A stretch of 64,000 nt of DNA from JAUVXJ01 sp964433755 (GTDB taxonomy: Bacteria > Chloroflexota > Anaerolineae > UBA7937 > B3-Chlor): contig CAYSSR010000003.1 in NCBI GenBank assembly GCA_964433755.1, forward strand, positions 496,001 through 560,000, given 5' to 3'. The notes below the pieces were generated by a model. The model ran no database searches. It was not told where the DNA came from and worked only from the letters and a program-made list of their open reading frames with translations. Shown one piece after another: positions 25,239 to 33,845 of the stretch (its first letter is position 1; each line of letters begins with the position of its first letter). The position numbers were made by a program, and so were the translations under genes.

Positions 25239-25492
25239 TCGCCTCCTATCTCCCGATCAGATCGATCGTCCGCTCGCTTCACCGAAATCAGCGGCAGACC
25301 CACGTCGCGGACCTTTTCCAGCAGGCCGTGGAGCGCAGCCTGGTCGACCAGAGGCCCCACGAGGATCGTCTCGCCGCTGGGCTGCGGTGACACTTCCAGT
25401 CCTTCAAACCATTCCGACCATCTCTCGTCGATCACCCCTTTCACCCTGATCTCATACACCTCGGGTCTCTTGCTGTCTCGTTGACTGGTCAT
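25235..25492 (-). CDS. Small ABC-cassette-associated protein, unknown function
   Basis: An 85-residue soluble protein. The middle has WSEWFEGLEVSPQPSGETIL and the end VDQAALHGLLEKVRDVGLPL followed by ISVKR. I associate this pattern with small conserved proteins of Chloroflexota that lie next to MacB-type operons, but I know no experimental function. It is translationally coupled (4-base overlap) to the first permease of cassette 2 and is absent from cassette 1. The predicted two-strand plus helix layout could be a ligand-binding or regulatory module for the exporter. Confidence 0.75.
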   Translation of the reverse strand: MTSQRDSKRPEVYEIRVKGVIDERWSEWFEGLEVSPQPSGETILVGPLVDQAALHGLLEKVRDVGLPLISVKRADDRSDREIGGE

Positions 25493-25596
25493 AGATGGCG
25501 CCTCGACACTGTTGAAACTCCAAATCGGGGAACCGATGTCCTCGATGTGCTTCTACCGTACTGCTTGTCTGGGTGAGTCGTCATCGTCAAGATTGG

Positions 25597-25662
25597 TGAT
25601 TGGCCTGGGTGATTGGGCAGAAGGCAGGTGAGGTGGCGCCCCGTAGCAGCGATGGAACACTG
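25597..25662 (+). repeat. Direct repeat, copy 1
   Basis: Begins TGATTGGCCTGGGTGATTGG and ends GATGGAACACTG. It matches 25818-25882 closely at both ends, with a diverged middle, and is followed at once by the 25668-25688 palindrome. Confidence 0.65.
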
Positions 25663-25817
25663 CCGTAGGACAAGCTTGCAGCTTGTCCGGTTCCGGACCA
25701 TCGGGCCAGGGCATGTGCGCGCCTCTCGCCACATCGGCATAGGCCCTTGGCAGGCCGGACACCTCCCAAGCTTCGTAGCCGCACGGCGTGCCGTGCGGCT
25801 ACAGGGGGCCCGAGTGA

Positions 25818-25882
25818 TGATCGGCCTGGGTGTTTGGGCAGAGAGCGGACAAGATTGGACCCCACCCAGAGACGGAACACTG
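25818..25882 (+). repeat. Direct repeat, copy 2
   Basis: Begins TGATCGGCCTGGGTGTTTGG and ends GACGGAACACTG, as in copy 1. It is preceded by a perfect 28-base palindrome and followed by CTGGCCC/GGGCCAG. Confidence 0.65.
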
Positions 25883-26168
25883 GCCCGGACGCGGGCCAGA
25901 GATCCGCGCCTACGGAGTACTCCGGGCGTCAGACAATGGCGGCATCCAGAACCAGATCTACGGGGTCGCGGAGCAACTGGGGGGCTGGCCGTGGATCAGA
26001 AGAACTAAGGGGACGGCAACAATCGCTAGCAGAACGTTAACGGTCCTGTCATCGCCGGGTAGTACCGAGGTAGTATACAATTCTAGTCCGAGTGCTACAG
26101 TACGCGGCCGCCGTGGAACGTGGACCAACCTGCCTGGACCCTTCCAGCGCAGGAAAGGAGCAACTCCC

Positions 26169-27113
26169 ATGGACTACAAAGATCGGACACCGATCCTCAC
26201 ACTCTTCGGTGCCCTGCTGCTGCTCGTTGGCCTGGCTATGGCCGTCGTAGGACCGCTGGAGACCTATTGCTTCTACCTTTTCTCCGAAGGTGGCCGCCTC
26301 CACTACGACGGCTTTGGTTTCGGCTCGTTCATGTTCGCCAATATCGCCGCGCAGATCGTGGGGTACTACCTCATCGCCGTAGTGGCCATCCCTCTCGGAT
26401 ACGGGCACCTGAAGAGGCTCCGCTGGGCCAGGACGCTAACCCTGACCCTCCTGGGGTTTTGGCTCGTCGCGGGCATACCCCTCATGGTCGCCTTCCTGTT
26501 CGTGCTTGTCACGTCCAAGGAGCCGTCCTTGCTCACTGCCATAGTCGCCATCGTGGTCCTGACCCTGTCCTACGCCGTTGTGCCGGGACTGCTGATCCGG
26601 TTCTACAGAGGAAGGAACGTCCGCCTCACGTTCGAGACCAGGGACCCCAGGCCCGCCTGGCTCGAAGACGTACCGCTTCCCGTGCTCGTTGTATGTACGT
26701 TCTTCGCCTTCACCATCGCGGTCCTGCACGTGCTGATCCTCTTCAACGGCGTGTTCCCGTTCTTCCACATCCTTGTCTTCGACCTTACGGGCATCACCCT
26801 CATCGACGTCTCGATCATCATCCTCGTGGCACTGATCTGGGGACTGCTGAGGTTGAGACGCTGGGCGTGGTGGGGTTCGCTGCTGTACTGGGGCTTTCTC
26901 TCCGTCTCCTGCATTGCGGCGCTATCGAGGTCATCCCTGGCGGCCATCCTATCCCAGATGAAGTTCGCGCCCCTGGAGATGGAAGCACTGGGCGGCATGC
27001 CCTTGCACGGCGCTCATCTGGCGGCGCTGGCTGGCATACCGCTACTGGTGACTCTGGGGTTGATCGCCCACTCCAGGCGGTACTTCGGGGCAGATTCGAA
27101 TCCAGCATCGTGA
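26169..27113 (+). CDS. Multispanning membrane protein of unknown function
   Basis: A 314-residue integral membrane protein with about eight hydrophobic segments. Examples are ILTLFGALLLLVGLAMAVVG, IVGYYLIAVVAIPLGYG, LTLTLLGFWLVAGIPLMVAF, IVAIVVLTLSYAVVPGLLI and DVSIIILVALIWGLL. Two similar Arg/Trp turns (LKRLRWARTL and LLRLRRWAWWGSL) suggest an internal duplication of a four-helix unit. Start ATG 26169 has AGGAG about nine bases upstream. The frame is open further upstream but crosses the palindrome-rich region and is rejected. It stands alone, convergent with the MalT-like gene. No family name can be given. Confidence 0.8.
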   Translation: MDYKDRTPILTLFGALLLLVGLAMAVVGPLETYCFYLFSEGGRLHYDGFGFGSFMFANIAAQIVGYYLIAVVAIPLGYGHLKRLRWARTLTLTLLGFWLVAGIPLMVAFLFVLVTSKEPSLLTAIVAIVVLTLSYAVVPGLLIRFYRGRNVRLTFETRDPRPAWLEDVPLPVLVVCTFFAFTIAVLHVLILFNGVFPFFHILVFDLTGITLIDVSIIILVALIWGLLRLRRWAWWGSLLYWGFLSVSCIAALSRSSLAAILSQMKFAPLEMEALGGMPLHGAHLAALAGIPLLVTLGLIAHSRRYFGADSNPAS

Positions 27114-27184
27114 GGGCGAAGCGGCGCATCGTGCGTTTTCCTGGCCACCTGGCTGGGAAGCAGTAGAGATCACGGACACAACAC

Positions 27185-27208
27185 AGGGGCACCTTGCGCC
27201 GTGCCCCT
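27185..27208. terminator. Hairpin between convergent genes
   Basis: AGGGGCAC and GTGCCCCT pair perfectly with an eight-base loop, between two convergent genes. It could serve both directions, but there is no long T-run. Confidence 0.5.
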
Positions 27209-27242
27209 CCACTCTTGCGCAACCCGATGCGGCGGTCCCGAG

Positions 27243-30014
27243 CTAGATCAGCTTCAACTCCCTTGCTCGGGCCACCGCCTCGTAGCGGCTGTGAACCCCC
27301 AGCTTGCTGTAGATACTCCTGATGTGAGATCGCGCCGTGTTCACAGACACCACGAGCTCGTCGGCGATCTCCGTGCTGGAGAGACTGGTATTGAGGAGAC
27401 GCAACACCTGCATCTCCCTCTCGCTCAGCGGCTCTCCAAGGGGTACATCCACTGACGGTGTGCCGGCCCGTTCCAGCCGCCCATGCTCTTCCACCTCGAA
27501 GACCGTCAAGAGTCTGCTGACGTACTCGGGGGCGATGCCGCGCGACGCTGCCTGGTGCAGGAGTTGGGCCATGGGCTCGCCTTCGTCCACGAAAGTACGC
27601 ACATACCCCTCGGGTTCTCCCAGAGACAGCGCACGCCGTAGCACAGCCAGTGCGCGCTCCACGTCTCCCGCAGACCGGAAGGTCAGAGCCTGGAGAACTA
27701 GCGCCTCCAGCAGCAATGGTCCCCAGCCCCGCCTCTCGGTGGCCTGCACGAGCGGATTCAGCACCTCCAACGCCCTATCCGCCTCCTCCTGGGCCAGGTA
27801 GACCCGCGCCAGCGCCATATACTCGATCTGTCGCAAGTAGTCCAGCGAGGCCCTATCCTGTCTCTTCTCGAGCTCGCCTACGACCACGCTACTGTCCAAG
27901 CCTCGTTTTCGCGCCCAGCGTGCCGCCTCCCCCACCTGGCCCCGTGCTAGCCAGACACGGACCTGGTAGGCGCCCACGATGACGTCATCCATCTCGCTGA
28001 CGTCCCATTCCGCCGCCAGTTGCTGGCACCGGCCAAGGAGATCTGAAGCGCCTGCCAGGTCTCCCTGCGCCTGCCGGACCCGCGACAGCACAAGGTAGCA
28101 GGCCAACGCCAGGAACCGCGACCACGAACTAGCTAGATCGAGTCCCTCCTCCACAAGCTTCTCTGCGGCTTCCAGGTCGTTCCACTCGCGGAAGATGTCC
28201 GCGAGGCCAAGCACCGCCTTGGTGATCACGGGATGGCGGCGTCCCTGGTCATCGCTAGCCAGCTCCAGAGCCTTCTCGTAGATAGCCTTGGCCTCGTGAA
28301 AGCGCCCCTGCATCCGTCGCGCAGTACCGATCTTCTCCTGCGCCACCACGATGCTGATGAAATCGCCCGCCTTCTCGCCAAGCGCGGCGCTCTCTTCGAA
28401 GACCTCTCGGGCTGCCTCCATCTGACCACTGAGCATGTAGACCACGCCCAGGTTCCTCTCCAGGAACCCCGACAAGACCGTGCGCTCCTCAGGTAGCATT
28501 TCCAATGCCTTCTCGGACAGTTCCAGCGATCTTTGTATGTCCCCTTCGAGAGTCGCGAGCATCGCAAATAGCACGGTCAACTCTGCCTCGAGAACGCCAG
28601 CGGAGTCTCCTCGGGATGCAGACTCGAGGCACGCTCTCACCTCGTCGAGCGTGCCGCCGGCCATCAGCAGCACCAGCGCGTAGTAGGCAGACAGCAGCGA
28701 GTTCTCGCGCAACACCTCTTCGGGCAGAGCCTTCATCCAACGATCGAGGGTCGTGAACTCCGCCCGCCTGAAGGTCTCGTCTGCGCTCGCTGCGATGAGG
28801 CGAGCCGCTCGCTTGAAGTCCTGTGCAGAGAGAGCATGGTCGATGGCAGACGGCACCAGACCGTTGCGCTCGTGCCACTCACTGGCCCGTCGGTGCAGGG
28901 TACGCGGCACGTGGAGATCCCCTTGGTGCAGGCGCTGTCGCAGTAGATCTGCGAAGAGATGGTGATATCGATACCAGCGTCTTTCGTCGTCCAGGCGGAC
29001 GATGAACAGATTCGATCTCTCCAGCATCTCCAGCGTCTCCTGACCGCCAAGGCAAGGCCGCTCAGCGTCAGCGGATAGCTCCCCTGTTGCACCTTCGTCT
29101 GGCTCGATCACCGCATCACACAAAGGGCCTGTGAGGCGATCCAGTATCGACGTCTGGAGCAAGAAGTGCTGGACTTCAGGAGGCTGTCGCTCGAGAACCT
29201 CCTCCACGAGATAGTCCAGAACGTAACGGTTGCTGCCAGCGAAATCCCTTACGAAGCTGGCGACTTCGTCCCGGCCCTGCATGGAAACGGCCGCCATCTG
29301 CAAACCGGCGATCCAGCCTTCTGTCCGCGACGAAAGGGCGGAGATATCCTGCGGCGACAACTCCAGACCCGTGGTCTGGGTGAGGAAGACGGCTGCCTCC
29401 TCTGGTGTGAAGCGGAGATCAGCCTGGCGCAACTCGGTCAACTGCCCGCGACCGCGCAGACCCGCGATGGGCAAAGGTGGATCGACCCGGCCAGAGATGA
29501 CCAGGTGCATCCGTGGTGGCAGATGCTCCAGCAGGAAGGTGACGGCTGCGTGGACGGCCTTCGAAGTGATCAGGTGGTAGTCGTCGAGGACGATAGCGAA
29601 GGGCTCCGAGATGGTCGCGATCTCGTTGATCAGCCCGGTGAGCACCGCCTCTGTCTGTGCCCCCCCGGGGGACTGCAGGCCGCTCAGCATTCCGTCCGTG
29701 GTCCCGCTGAGAATCCCCTTCGCGGGCTCGACGGTGCGTAGCGCCCCCACGAAGTAGGCCACGAAGCGCGCCAGGTCGTTGTCGCCCTGGTCCACTGATA
29801 GCCAGGCCACGGGCCGCTGGCAACTCCCGATCCATTCGCTCAGCAATGTCGTCTTGCCGAAGCCGGCGGGGGCGGAGACGAGGGTGAGCTTGCGATGGAG
29901 ACCCGCATTGAGTTGCTGGACCAGGCGCGGGCGTGAGACCATCTCTGCGCGGAAGGGAAGTACGTAGAACTTGGTCGTAAGCAGAGGCGTAGCGGTAGCC
30001 TGCTGGTTGTCCAT
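27243..30014 (-). CDS. MalT/LuxR-type ATP-dependent transcriptional activator (LAL family)
   Basis: A 923-residue signal-transduction ATPase. P-loop APAGFGKTTLLSEW lies near residue 48. The NTPase continues with VAWLSVDQGDNDLARFVAYF and FAIVLDDYHLI (Walker B). RYHHLFADLLRQRL is the usual end of the NTPase/winged-helix part. A long helical TPR-like sensor follows (about 400-840). The C-terminal LuxR helix-turn-helix (about 858-923) contains LSEREMQVLRLL and SVNTARSHIRSIYSKLGV. Members bind an inducer on the TPR superhelix, hydrolyse ATP to reset, and activate promoters as oligomers. The target genes are unknown. The gene is monocistronic, and a candidate promoter is at 30067-30095. Confidence 0.94.
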   Translation of the reverse strand: MDNQQATATPLLTTKFYVLPFRAEMVSRPRLVQQLNAGLHRKLTLVSAPAGFGKTTLLSEWIGSCQRPVAWLSVDQGDNDLARFVAYFVGALRTVEPAKGILSGTTDGMLSGLQSPGGAQTEAVLTGLINEIATISEPFAIVLDDYHLITSKAVHAAVTFLLEHLPPRMHLVISGRVDPPLPIAGLRGRGQLTELRQADLRFTPEEAAVFLTQTTGLELSPQDISALSSRTEGWIAGLQMAAVSMQGRDEVASFVRDFAGSNRYVLDYLVEEVLERQPPEVQHFLLQTSILDRLTGPLCDAVIEPDEGATGELSADAERPCLGGQETLEMLERSNLFIVRLDDERRWYRYHHLFADLLRQRLHQGDLHVPRTLHRRASEWHERNGLVPSAIDHALSAQDFKRAARLIAASADETFRRAEFTTLDRWMKALPEEVLRENSLLSAYYALVLLMAGGTLDEVRACLESASRGDSAGVLEAELTVLFAMLATLEGDIQRSLELSEKALEMLPEERTVLSGFLERNLGVVYMLSGQMEAAREVFEESAALGEKAGDFISIVVAQEKIGTARRMQGRFHEAKAIYEKALELASDDQGRRHPVITKAVLGLADIFREWNDLEAAEKLVEEGLDLASSWSRFLALACYLVLSRVRQAQGDLAGASDLLGRCQQLAAEWDVSEMDDVIVGAYQVRVWLARGQVGEAARWARKRGLDSSVVVGELEKRQDRASLDYLRQIEYMALARVYLAQEEADRALEVLNPLVQATERRGWGPLLLEALVLQALTFRSAGDVERALAVLRRALSLGEPEGYVRTFVDEGEPMAQLLHQAASRGIAPEYVSRLLTVFEVEEHGRLERAGTPSVDVPLGEPLSEREMQVLRLLNTSLSSTEIADELVVSVNTARSHIRSIYSKLGVHSRYEAVARARELKLI

Positions 30015-30066
30015 ACCACTCTTCCCTACGGAGTGTGACCGGCGACTTGGGGCCGCTGGACAAGTC

Positions 30067-30095
30067 AGTCTACCACATCCTGACTCCGCTCACAA
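30067..30095 (-). promoter_or_regulatory. Candidate promoter of the MalT-like gene
   Basis: On the minus strand: TTGTGA, 17 bases, TAGACT. Each hexamer has four of six consensus bases, and the spacing is ideal. Confidence 0.4.
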
Positions 30096-30207
30096 TGGCA
30101 GGGAGGAGGGTGTGGAATGGTGGCATCGCATTCGCCGTCTATGTCGCCGAGAGGCACAGCTCCGCAGAGGCCCGGCTCTTGAGTCCCCTACCGGTCCGAC
30201 CGATGCC

Positions 30208-30714
30208 CTACGTCTGGGGAGGGTAGACGAAATCGTCTGGCACGACGAAGTGCTCGAGCACCGCGTTTGCCTCCTCCGGATCTACCCGATAGGAAGAGTG
30301 CGGGCTCTCGAAGAAGTGGTGAGCGAGGATCAGGTGAGGCATCATCGAGGGGAAGTAGATTCCTTTGCCACTCACCTTGTCGACGATGACCAGCTCACCA
30401 TTGCCGCCGCCACCGTTGCAGAGGGGACAGGGCACCATCATCCGGTAGTAGACGCTGGAAATGGTGAACCTGTCATTGGCGAAGGTCTTGCAGTAGAACT
30501 CATCCTGGCGGGACAGTTCCACCACCCACGCCAGCTTGCGCGCCAACTCCTCAGGGTCTATCCCCAGTTCGGCCATGGTGGCTTCGTCACGGGCGACAAT
30601 CTCCTGTGGGTCCTCGTCGTCCAGCCAGAAGGCGCCGCTCAAGCCTTCCCTGTCCCTTCCGGGCTGAGGGCGAAAAGGTTCGGACGATATGTGCCAGTGT
30701 CCGCCAGCGTCCAT
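30208..30714 (-). CDS. Protein of unknown function with a CPLC motif, third gene of a small operon
   Basis: A 168-residue soluble protein without a family I recognise. Visible features are an N-terminal GGHWHISSEPFRPQPGRDRE, an acidic helix DEDPQEIVARDEATMAELGI, and PCPLCNGGGGNGELVIVD, in which the single CPLC pair followed by a glycine run could be half of a metal site or a redox motif. A C-terminal His-rich part (MMPHLILAHHFFE) follows. The frame is open upstream, but translation from there is Arg/Ser-rich and overlaps the preceding gene. ATG 30714 with GAGG six bases before it is preferred. It lies 31 bases after the secreted protein gene and shares its operon. Confidence 0.7.
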   Translation of the reverse strand: MDAGGHWHISSEPFRPQPGRDREGLSGAFWLDDEDPQEIVARDEATMAELGIDPEELARKLAWVVELSRQDEFYCKTFANDRFTISSVYYRMMVPCPLCNGGGGNGELVIVDKVSGKGIYFPSMMPHLILAHHFFESPHSSYRVDPEEANAVLEHFVVPDDFVYPPQT

Positions 30715-30745
30715 GGAGGACCTCGCAATTCGGTGGCAGTGTCGC

Positions 30746-31462
30746 CTACCGCTGCTTGAAGACGATGTTCGTGATCTGGCCCATGGTGCCGCAGCCCGCG
30801 TAGTGGATGACCAGGGGCTCGGAGAGGGGGACTGGATTGCCCGCGTTCTCCACAACCTGGAGCACGAAGTCAGTCTCCGTGTGAGGGTTCTGCCCATAGT
30901 AGGTGAACTTGAATTCGCCCTCCTGCCACACGAACTGCGGATCGCCGCTGACGGCGTACTCCGCTTGGTTCCAGTACTGCCACTGGATGGTCACGCCGTT
31001 CAGTGGTGCACCCCCGGCGTCTCTCACCCAGCCCTGTAGATACGGGTGGGCGCACTGCAACTCCTCCACCCTGCTTCCTTGTACGTAGAAGAAGGGGAAG
31101 CGAGGCGTAGGCGTAGGTGAGGGCGCCCGGGTCGGTTGCTGTTCAGGTGAAGCCGACACCGAGGGCAATGGACCCGAGGGTGAAGGACTCGGGACCATGT
31201 CACGAGGTGTGGGTGTGGCCAGAATGATGGAATACGTGGGTGTGGGCGTCGGAACCACAGGCGTTCTCAGGACCATAGGGCCGACACCAACTGAGGGCGA
31301 CGCCACGATCGTAGCTCCCCCGGTCGCTTCGGACAACACCACCCCGCCCTCTCTGGCCGGAGCGATGACCAAGACCGTAAGCACCAAGCCAAAGCAAAAT
31401 GCGAGCAGCGACGCTCCCGCTATGCCACCTATGATGAGAATGAGTCTGGATCTGGGTTTCAT
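30746..31462 (-). CDS. Membrane-anchored secreted protein with Pro/Thr linker
   Basis: A 238-residue protein. One N-terminal signal anchor (about 7-33, LIIGGIAGASLLAFCFGLVL) is followed by a long Pro/Ser/Thr linker (about 60-125). A compact C-terminal beta domain carries YLQGWVRDAGGAPLNGVTIQ, DFVLQVVENAGNPVPLSE and GQITNIVFKQR. I know this last arrangement as a common extracellular domain in Chloroflexota proteins of unknown role, possibly carbohydrate- or peptide-binding. It starts three bases after the preceding stop codon, so the two are translated together. It is displayed outside the cell by topology. Confidence 0.78.
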   Translation of the reverse strand: MKPRSRLILIIGGIAGASLLAFCFGLVLTVLVIAPAREGGVVLSEATGGATIVASPSVGVGPMVLRTPVVPTPTPTYSIILATPTPRDMVPSPSPSGPLPSVSASPEQQPTRAPSPTPTPRFPFFYVQGSRVEELQCAHPYLQGWVRDAGGAPLNGVTIQWQYWNQAEYAVSGDPQFVWQEGEFKFTYYGQNPHTETDFVLQVVENAGNPVPLSEPLVIHYAGCGTMGQITNIVFKQR

Positions 31463-31465
31463 ACC

Positions 31466-32251
31466 TTACCTCAGCAGGTTACCGACGTACATCAGAGCTG
31501 CCAGCATCAGCACGAGCAGCACCGCCACCAGGAGCACACTGAGGAAGATCGCGGTGAAGCTCACCGCCGGAGCACGCTCCCTCGCCGCCGGCCTCGCTAC
31601 AGCGGGACTCACCGGGCGCGGGCGTGAGACAGTGCGGCTCACCACCGGTGTCTCCGCAGCCTTGCCGGGGACAGGCGGCGATTCCCTCAGAGTAATCACC
31701 TTCGATCTCCTCGACCGGATGTGATCGATCGCATCTCTGGCCGCCCTTATCTTCCGGGCCGCCTGTTCTCCAGTCGCCCGTGCTCGCCTCTCGGACCTCA
31801 GATAGCGCAGCCCCTCTGCTGCGAGGCCATTCCGGGGGTTGATCGCCAGGACGTTTTCCAGGCATACGATCCGCCCGTCTGTCCCCTCCACCACGCCACT
31901 CAGCCACAACCAGGCCTTCTCGTTGTGCTCGTCCAGATCGATGACCTGATACAAGAGATCCCTGGCCTCCTCCAGCCTCTTCCCTTTGACCGCGTCCACG
32001 CCGGCACCCAGCAGCTTCGAGATCACCAACTGGGGGTCGTACCACTCGTATCGGCAGCGGCAGGGGGGAGTCAGGCACTCCTCCAGGGGCACCGGAGGGG
32101 CCTCTCGTGGATCGAAGATGCGCCCTTGCAGACCCCGACACACGCGGCAGGAGTCGGGATGGGCTACGAACATGACCTTCAGACCCTGCTTGGCCACCGC
32201 GATAGACGTCTCCCGGACATTCTTGGTCACCGGCGGTCGAAGCTGCTCCAT
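31466..32251 (-). CDS. Tail-anchored TPR protein with an N-terminal Cys cluster
   Basis: A 261-residue protein. The N-terminus has paired cysteines, CRVCRGLQG and CLTPPCRCRYEW, suggesting a small metal-binding module. Then come TPR-like helices with ARDLLYQVIDLDEHNEKAWL and the family phrase LENVLAINPRNGLAAEGLRY (about 95-150). A basic Pro-rich linker and one C-terminal membrane helix (FLSVLLVAVLLVLMLAALMY) finish it. The ENVLAINP pattern recurs in Chloroflexota proteins. It is likely an adaptor held on the inner face of the membrane. First gene of the operon. The -10 of its promoter ends 11 bases before the ATG, so the mRNA is leaderless or nearly so. Confidence 0.75.
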   Translation of the reverse strand: MEQLRPPVTKNVRETSIAVAKQGLKVMFVAHPDSCRVCRGLQGRIFDPREAPPVPLEECLTPPCRCRYEWYDPQLVISKLLGAGVDAVKGKRLEEARDLLYQVIDLDEHNEKAWLWLSGVVEGTDGRIVCLENVLAINPRNGLAAEGLRYLRSERRARATGEQAARKIRAARDAIDHIRSRRSKVITLRESPPVPGKAAETPVVSRTVSRPRPVSPAVARPAARERAPAVSFTAIFLSVLLVAVLLVLMLAALMYVGNLLR

Positions 32252-32262
32252 TTGTGGACGGT

Positions 32263-32291
32263 ATTATACCAATGCGTCCAGGCCTCGGCAA
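32263..32291 (-). promoter_or_regulatory. Promoter of the TPR-protein operon (near-leaderless)
   Basis: On the minus strand: TTGCCG, 17 bases, a perfect TATAAT. Only 11 bases separate the -10 from the ATG at 32251, leaving about 0-5 bases of leader and no room for a ribosome binding site. Confidence 0.75.
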
Positions 32292-32480
32292 GAGTGCCTA
32301 GTCCCAGAACCCAAGAGCAGCTCCTATCTCGCAGAGCCAAACCTCTTGTTCGTCCTCCAGGGGATGTAGTTGGTGCCTTGTCTCGTCTTCAGGCAGTGGC
32401 GTCAGAGGATACTGCGCTCGAGGAAGACGGGGGCTGTCCAGCCAGCCTCGCACAAGGGACCCCGCAGAGGCCTCAGCCCC

Positions 32481-33845
32481 TCACGGCGCTCGGCTGATGA
32501 GGGCCATTCCCTGTACTACACTCTCCAGTGGCGCCACGAGCAGTCCGGGAAACAGCCCTAAGATCAGGGACACACCGACCAGGCCAAGAACGAGCACAGT
32601 CACCAGCAACGGCTCCCTTTGTGTTTCCACGTCTGCCGAGCCTTGGAGCATCCCGGTCACGGATCTGATGTACCCCAACACCACACAGAGACCTGAGAAC
32701 ACAAGTGCGAACAGCCAGATAGGTTCTCGGAGACCGATGGTGCGGTACACCAACCACCGGCTCGCAAAGCCCCCAAAGAGTGGAAAGCCCCCCAGAGCCA
32801 GGCCGCCGAGAAGATATCCTGTCATCCCTCCTGGCATCCGTCGCACTGCCTCGCCCAGTGACGACACCGAACCTTCGCCCAGATAGCTGCGCAGCGAGCC
32901 CAGGCTCATGGCCACCAGGAGAACGGCCACGGCGCGGTTTGCGCCGTGCGCCAGAGCACCCGTAATCCCAGGCAGTGACCCGGTCCCCAGCGCCACCAGG
33001 ACGAAGCCCATGTCGGAGATGGCAGCGTAGGCCAGCAGTCGACGAGGGTGGCGTTGTGCGAAGGCGAGGAGGCCCCCCACCAGCGCTGTCAGCAGACCCG
33101 AAATGGAGATCACCGACAGAATGGGCGAGTCCACCACCAACCACGAGTTGTCGTTCAGGACACGGATCAGCAACGCCAGGCAGACTTGGCTGAATACGCA
33201 GATCGACAAAGCCCCCACCATCGAGGGCACATCCTCGATCAGCGAGGGCAGCCATGAGTGGAGCGGCGCCGCTGCCAGCAGGATCCCGAAGCCAATGGAT
33301 ACGGCAATCACTGTGAAGCGAACGAGCAGCAGATCCTCTGGATGCACAGCGTAGCTATCCGTGAACCAGGTCACCAGGAGCAGACACGGGGCAGCTACGA
33401 CCAACGCAACCAGGTACCCCATCGCGGTGCCAGCGGCGGCGGGACGCCGTCCGTGGATCATCAGCACGAAGACCAGGCCTGCCATCTCCAGAAGCAGGAC
33501 AGCGATGAGAAAGGTACGAATCATCACCACCCCGCTCAAGAGACCCAGAATGGCCAACAGGGAGGGACAGAATGCCCATCCCTGCGGTATCCGCCAGGCA
33601 TACAGAATCATGAGGCCGCATAGGCAGAAGCAGAAGATGAGTACGAGGCGGCTCAACTGATCCAGTACCAGTTCGCGGCCCAGCAGGTACGCAGGCTCAC
33701 CCAGGGGTGCACGACTACAGACCGCGATCAGAACCACGACCGTCGCCAGGCAGAGAAAGACGGTCGTCGTCCAGTAACGCCTCAGGAAGTACACCGGCCC
33801 CGCCACAGCCAGGGGCAAGAAGACCAGTAGCAGAAGCAGACTCAT
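32481..33845 (-). CDS. NuoN/HyfF-like proton-conducting membrane subunit
   Basis: A 454-residue protein with about 14 helices of the Mrp/complex I antiporter fold. The TM5 glutamate is kept (LLLEMAGL, E120). The TM7 region reads GILLAAAPLHSWLPSLIED: the WLP block is conserved but the usual channel lysine, five residues before the proline, appears to be leucine (L189). In the distal half, LAHGANRAVAVLL has Arg where Lys is usual. These calls are by eye. The gene overlaps the previous one by four bases and ends a three-gene operon. No hydrophilic complex I or hydrogenase subunits are nearby, so energy coupling is uncertain. Confidence 0.8.
   Translation of the reverse strand: MSLLLLLVFLPLAVAGPVYFLRRYWTTTVFLCLATVVVLIAVCSRAPLGEPAYLLGRELVLDQLSRLVLIFCFCLCGLMILYAWRIPQGWAFCPSLLAILGLLSGVVMIRTFLIAVLLLEMAGLVFVLMIHGRRPAAAGTAMGYLVALVVAAPCLLLVTWFTDSYAVHPEDLLLVRFTVIAVSIGFGILLAAAPLHSWLPSLIEDVPSMVGALSICVFSQVCLALLIRVLNDNSWLVVDSPILSVISISGLLTALVGGLLAFAQRHPRRLLAYAAISDMGFVLVALGTGSLPGITGALAHGANRAVAVLLVAMSLGSLRSYLGEGSVSSLGEAVRRMPGGMTGYLLGGLALGGFPLFGGFASRWLVYRTIGLREPIWLFALVFSGLCVVLGYIRSVTGMLQGSADVETQREPLLVTVLVLGLVGVSLILGLFPGLLVAPLESVVQGMALISRAP

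Larger units (their letters stand above)
25493..26168. other. Gene-free mosaic of direct repeats and palindromes
   Basis: No supported gene in 676 bases. It holds two direct repeats (25597-25662 and 25818-25882), each followed by a palindrome. It also has three strong palindromes: GGACAAGCT-TGC-AGCTTGTCC at 25668-25688, a perfect 13-bp stem GTAGCCGCACGGC with a two-base loop at 25775-25802, and CTGGCCC/GGGCCAG at about 25880-25899. A -10-like TATACAAT lies near 26076, about 90 bases before the next gene, without a clear -35. The open frames reading into the next gene from upstream are not considered coding. Confidence 0.6.

Noticed and set aside
25830..27113. Long version of the membrane protein beginning in the repeat region
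   Set aside because: The first 113 codons cross direct repeats and palindromes and lack membrane or domain character. ATG 26169 has a ribosome binding site.
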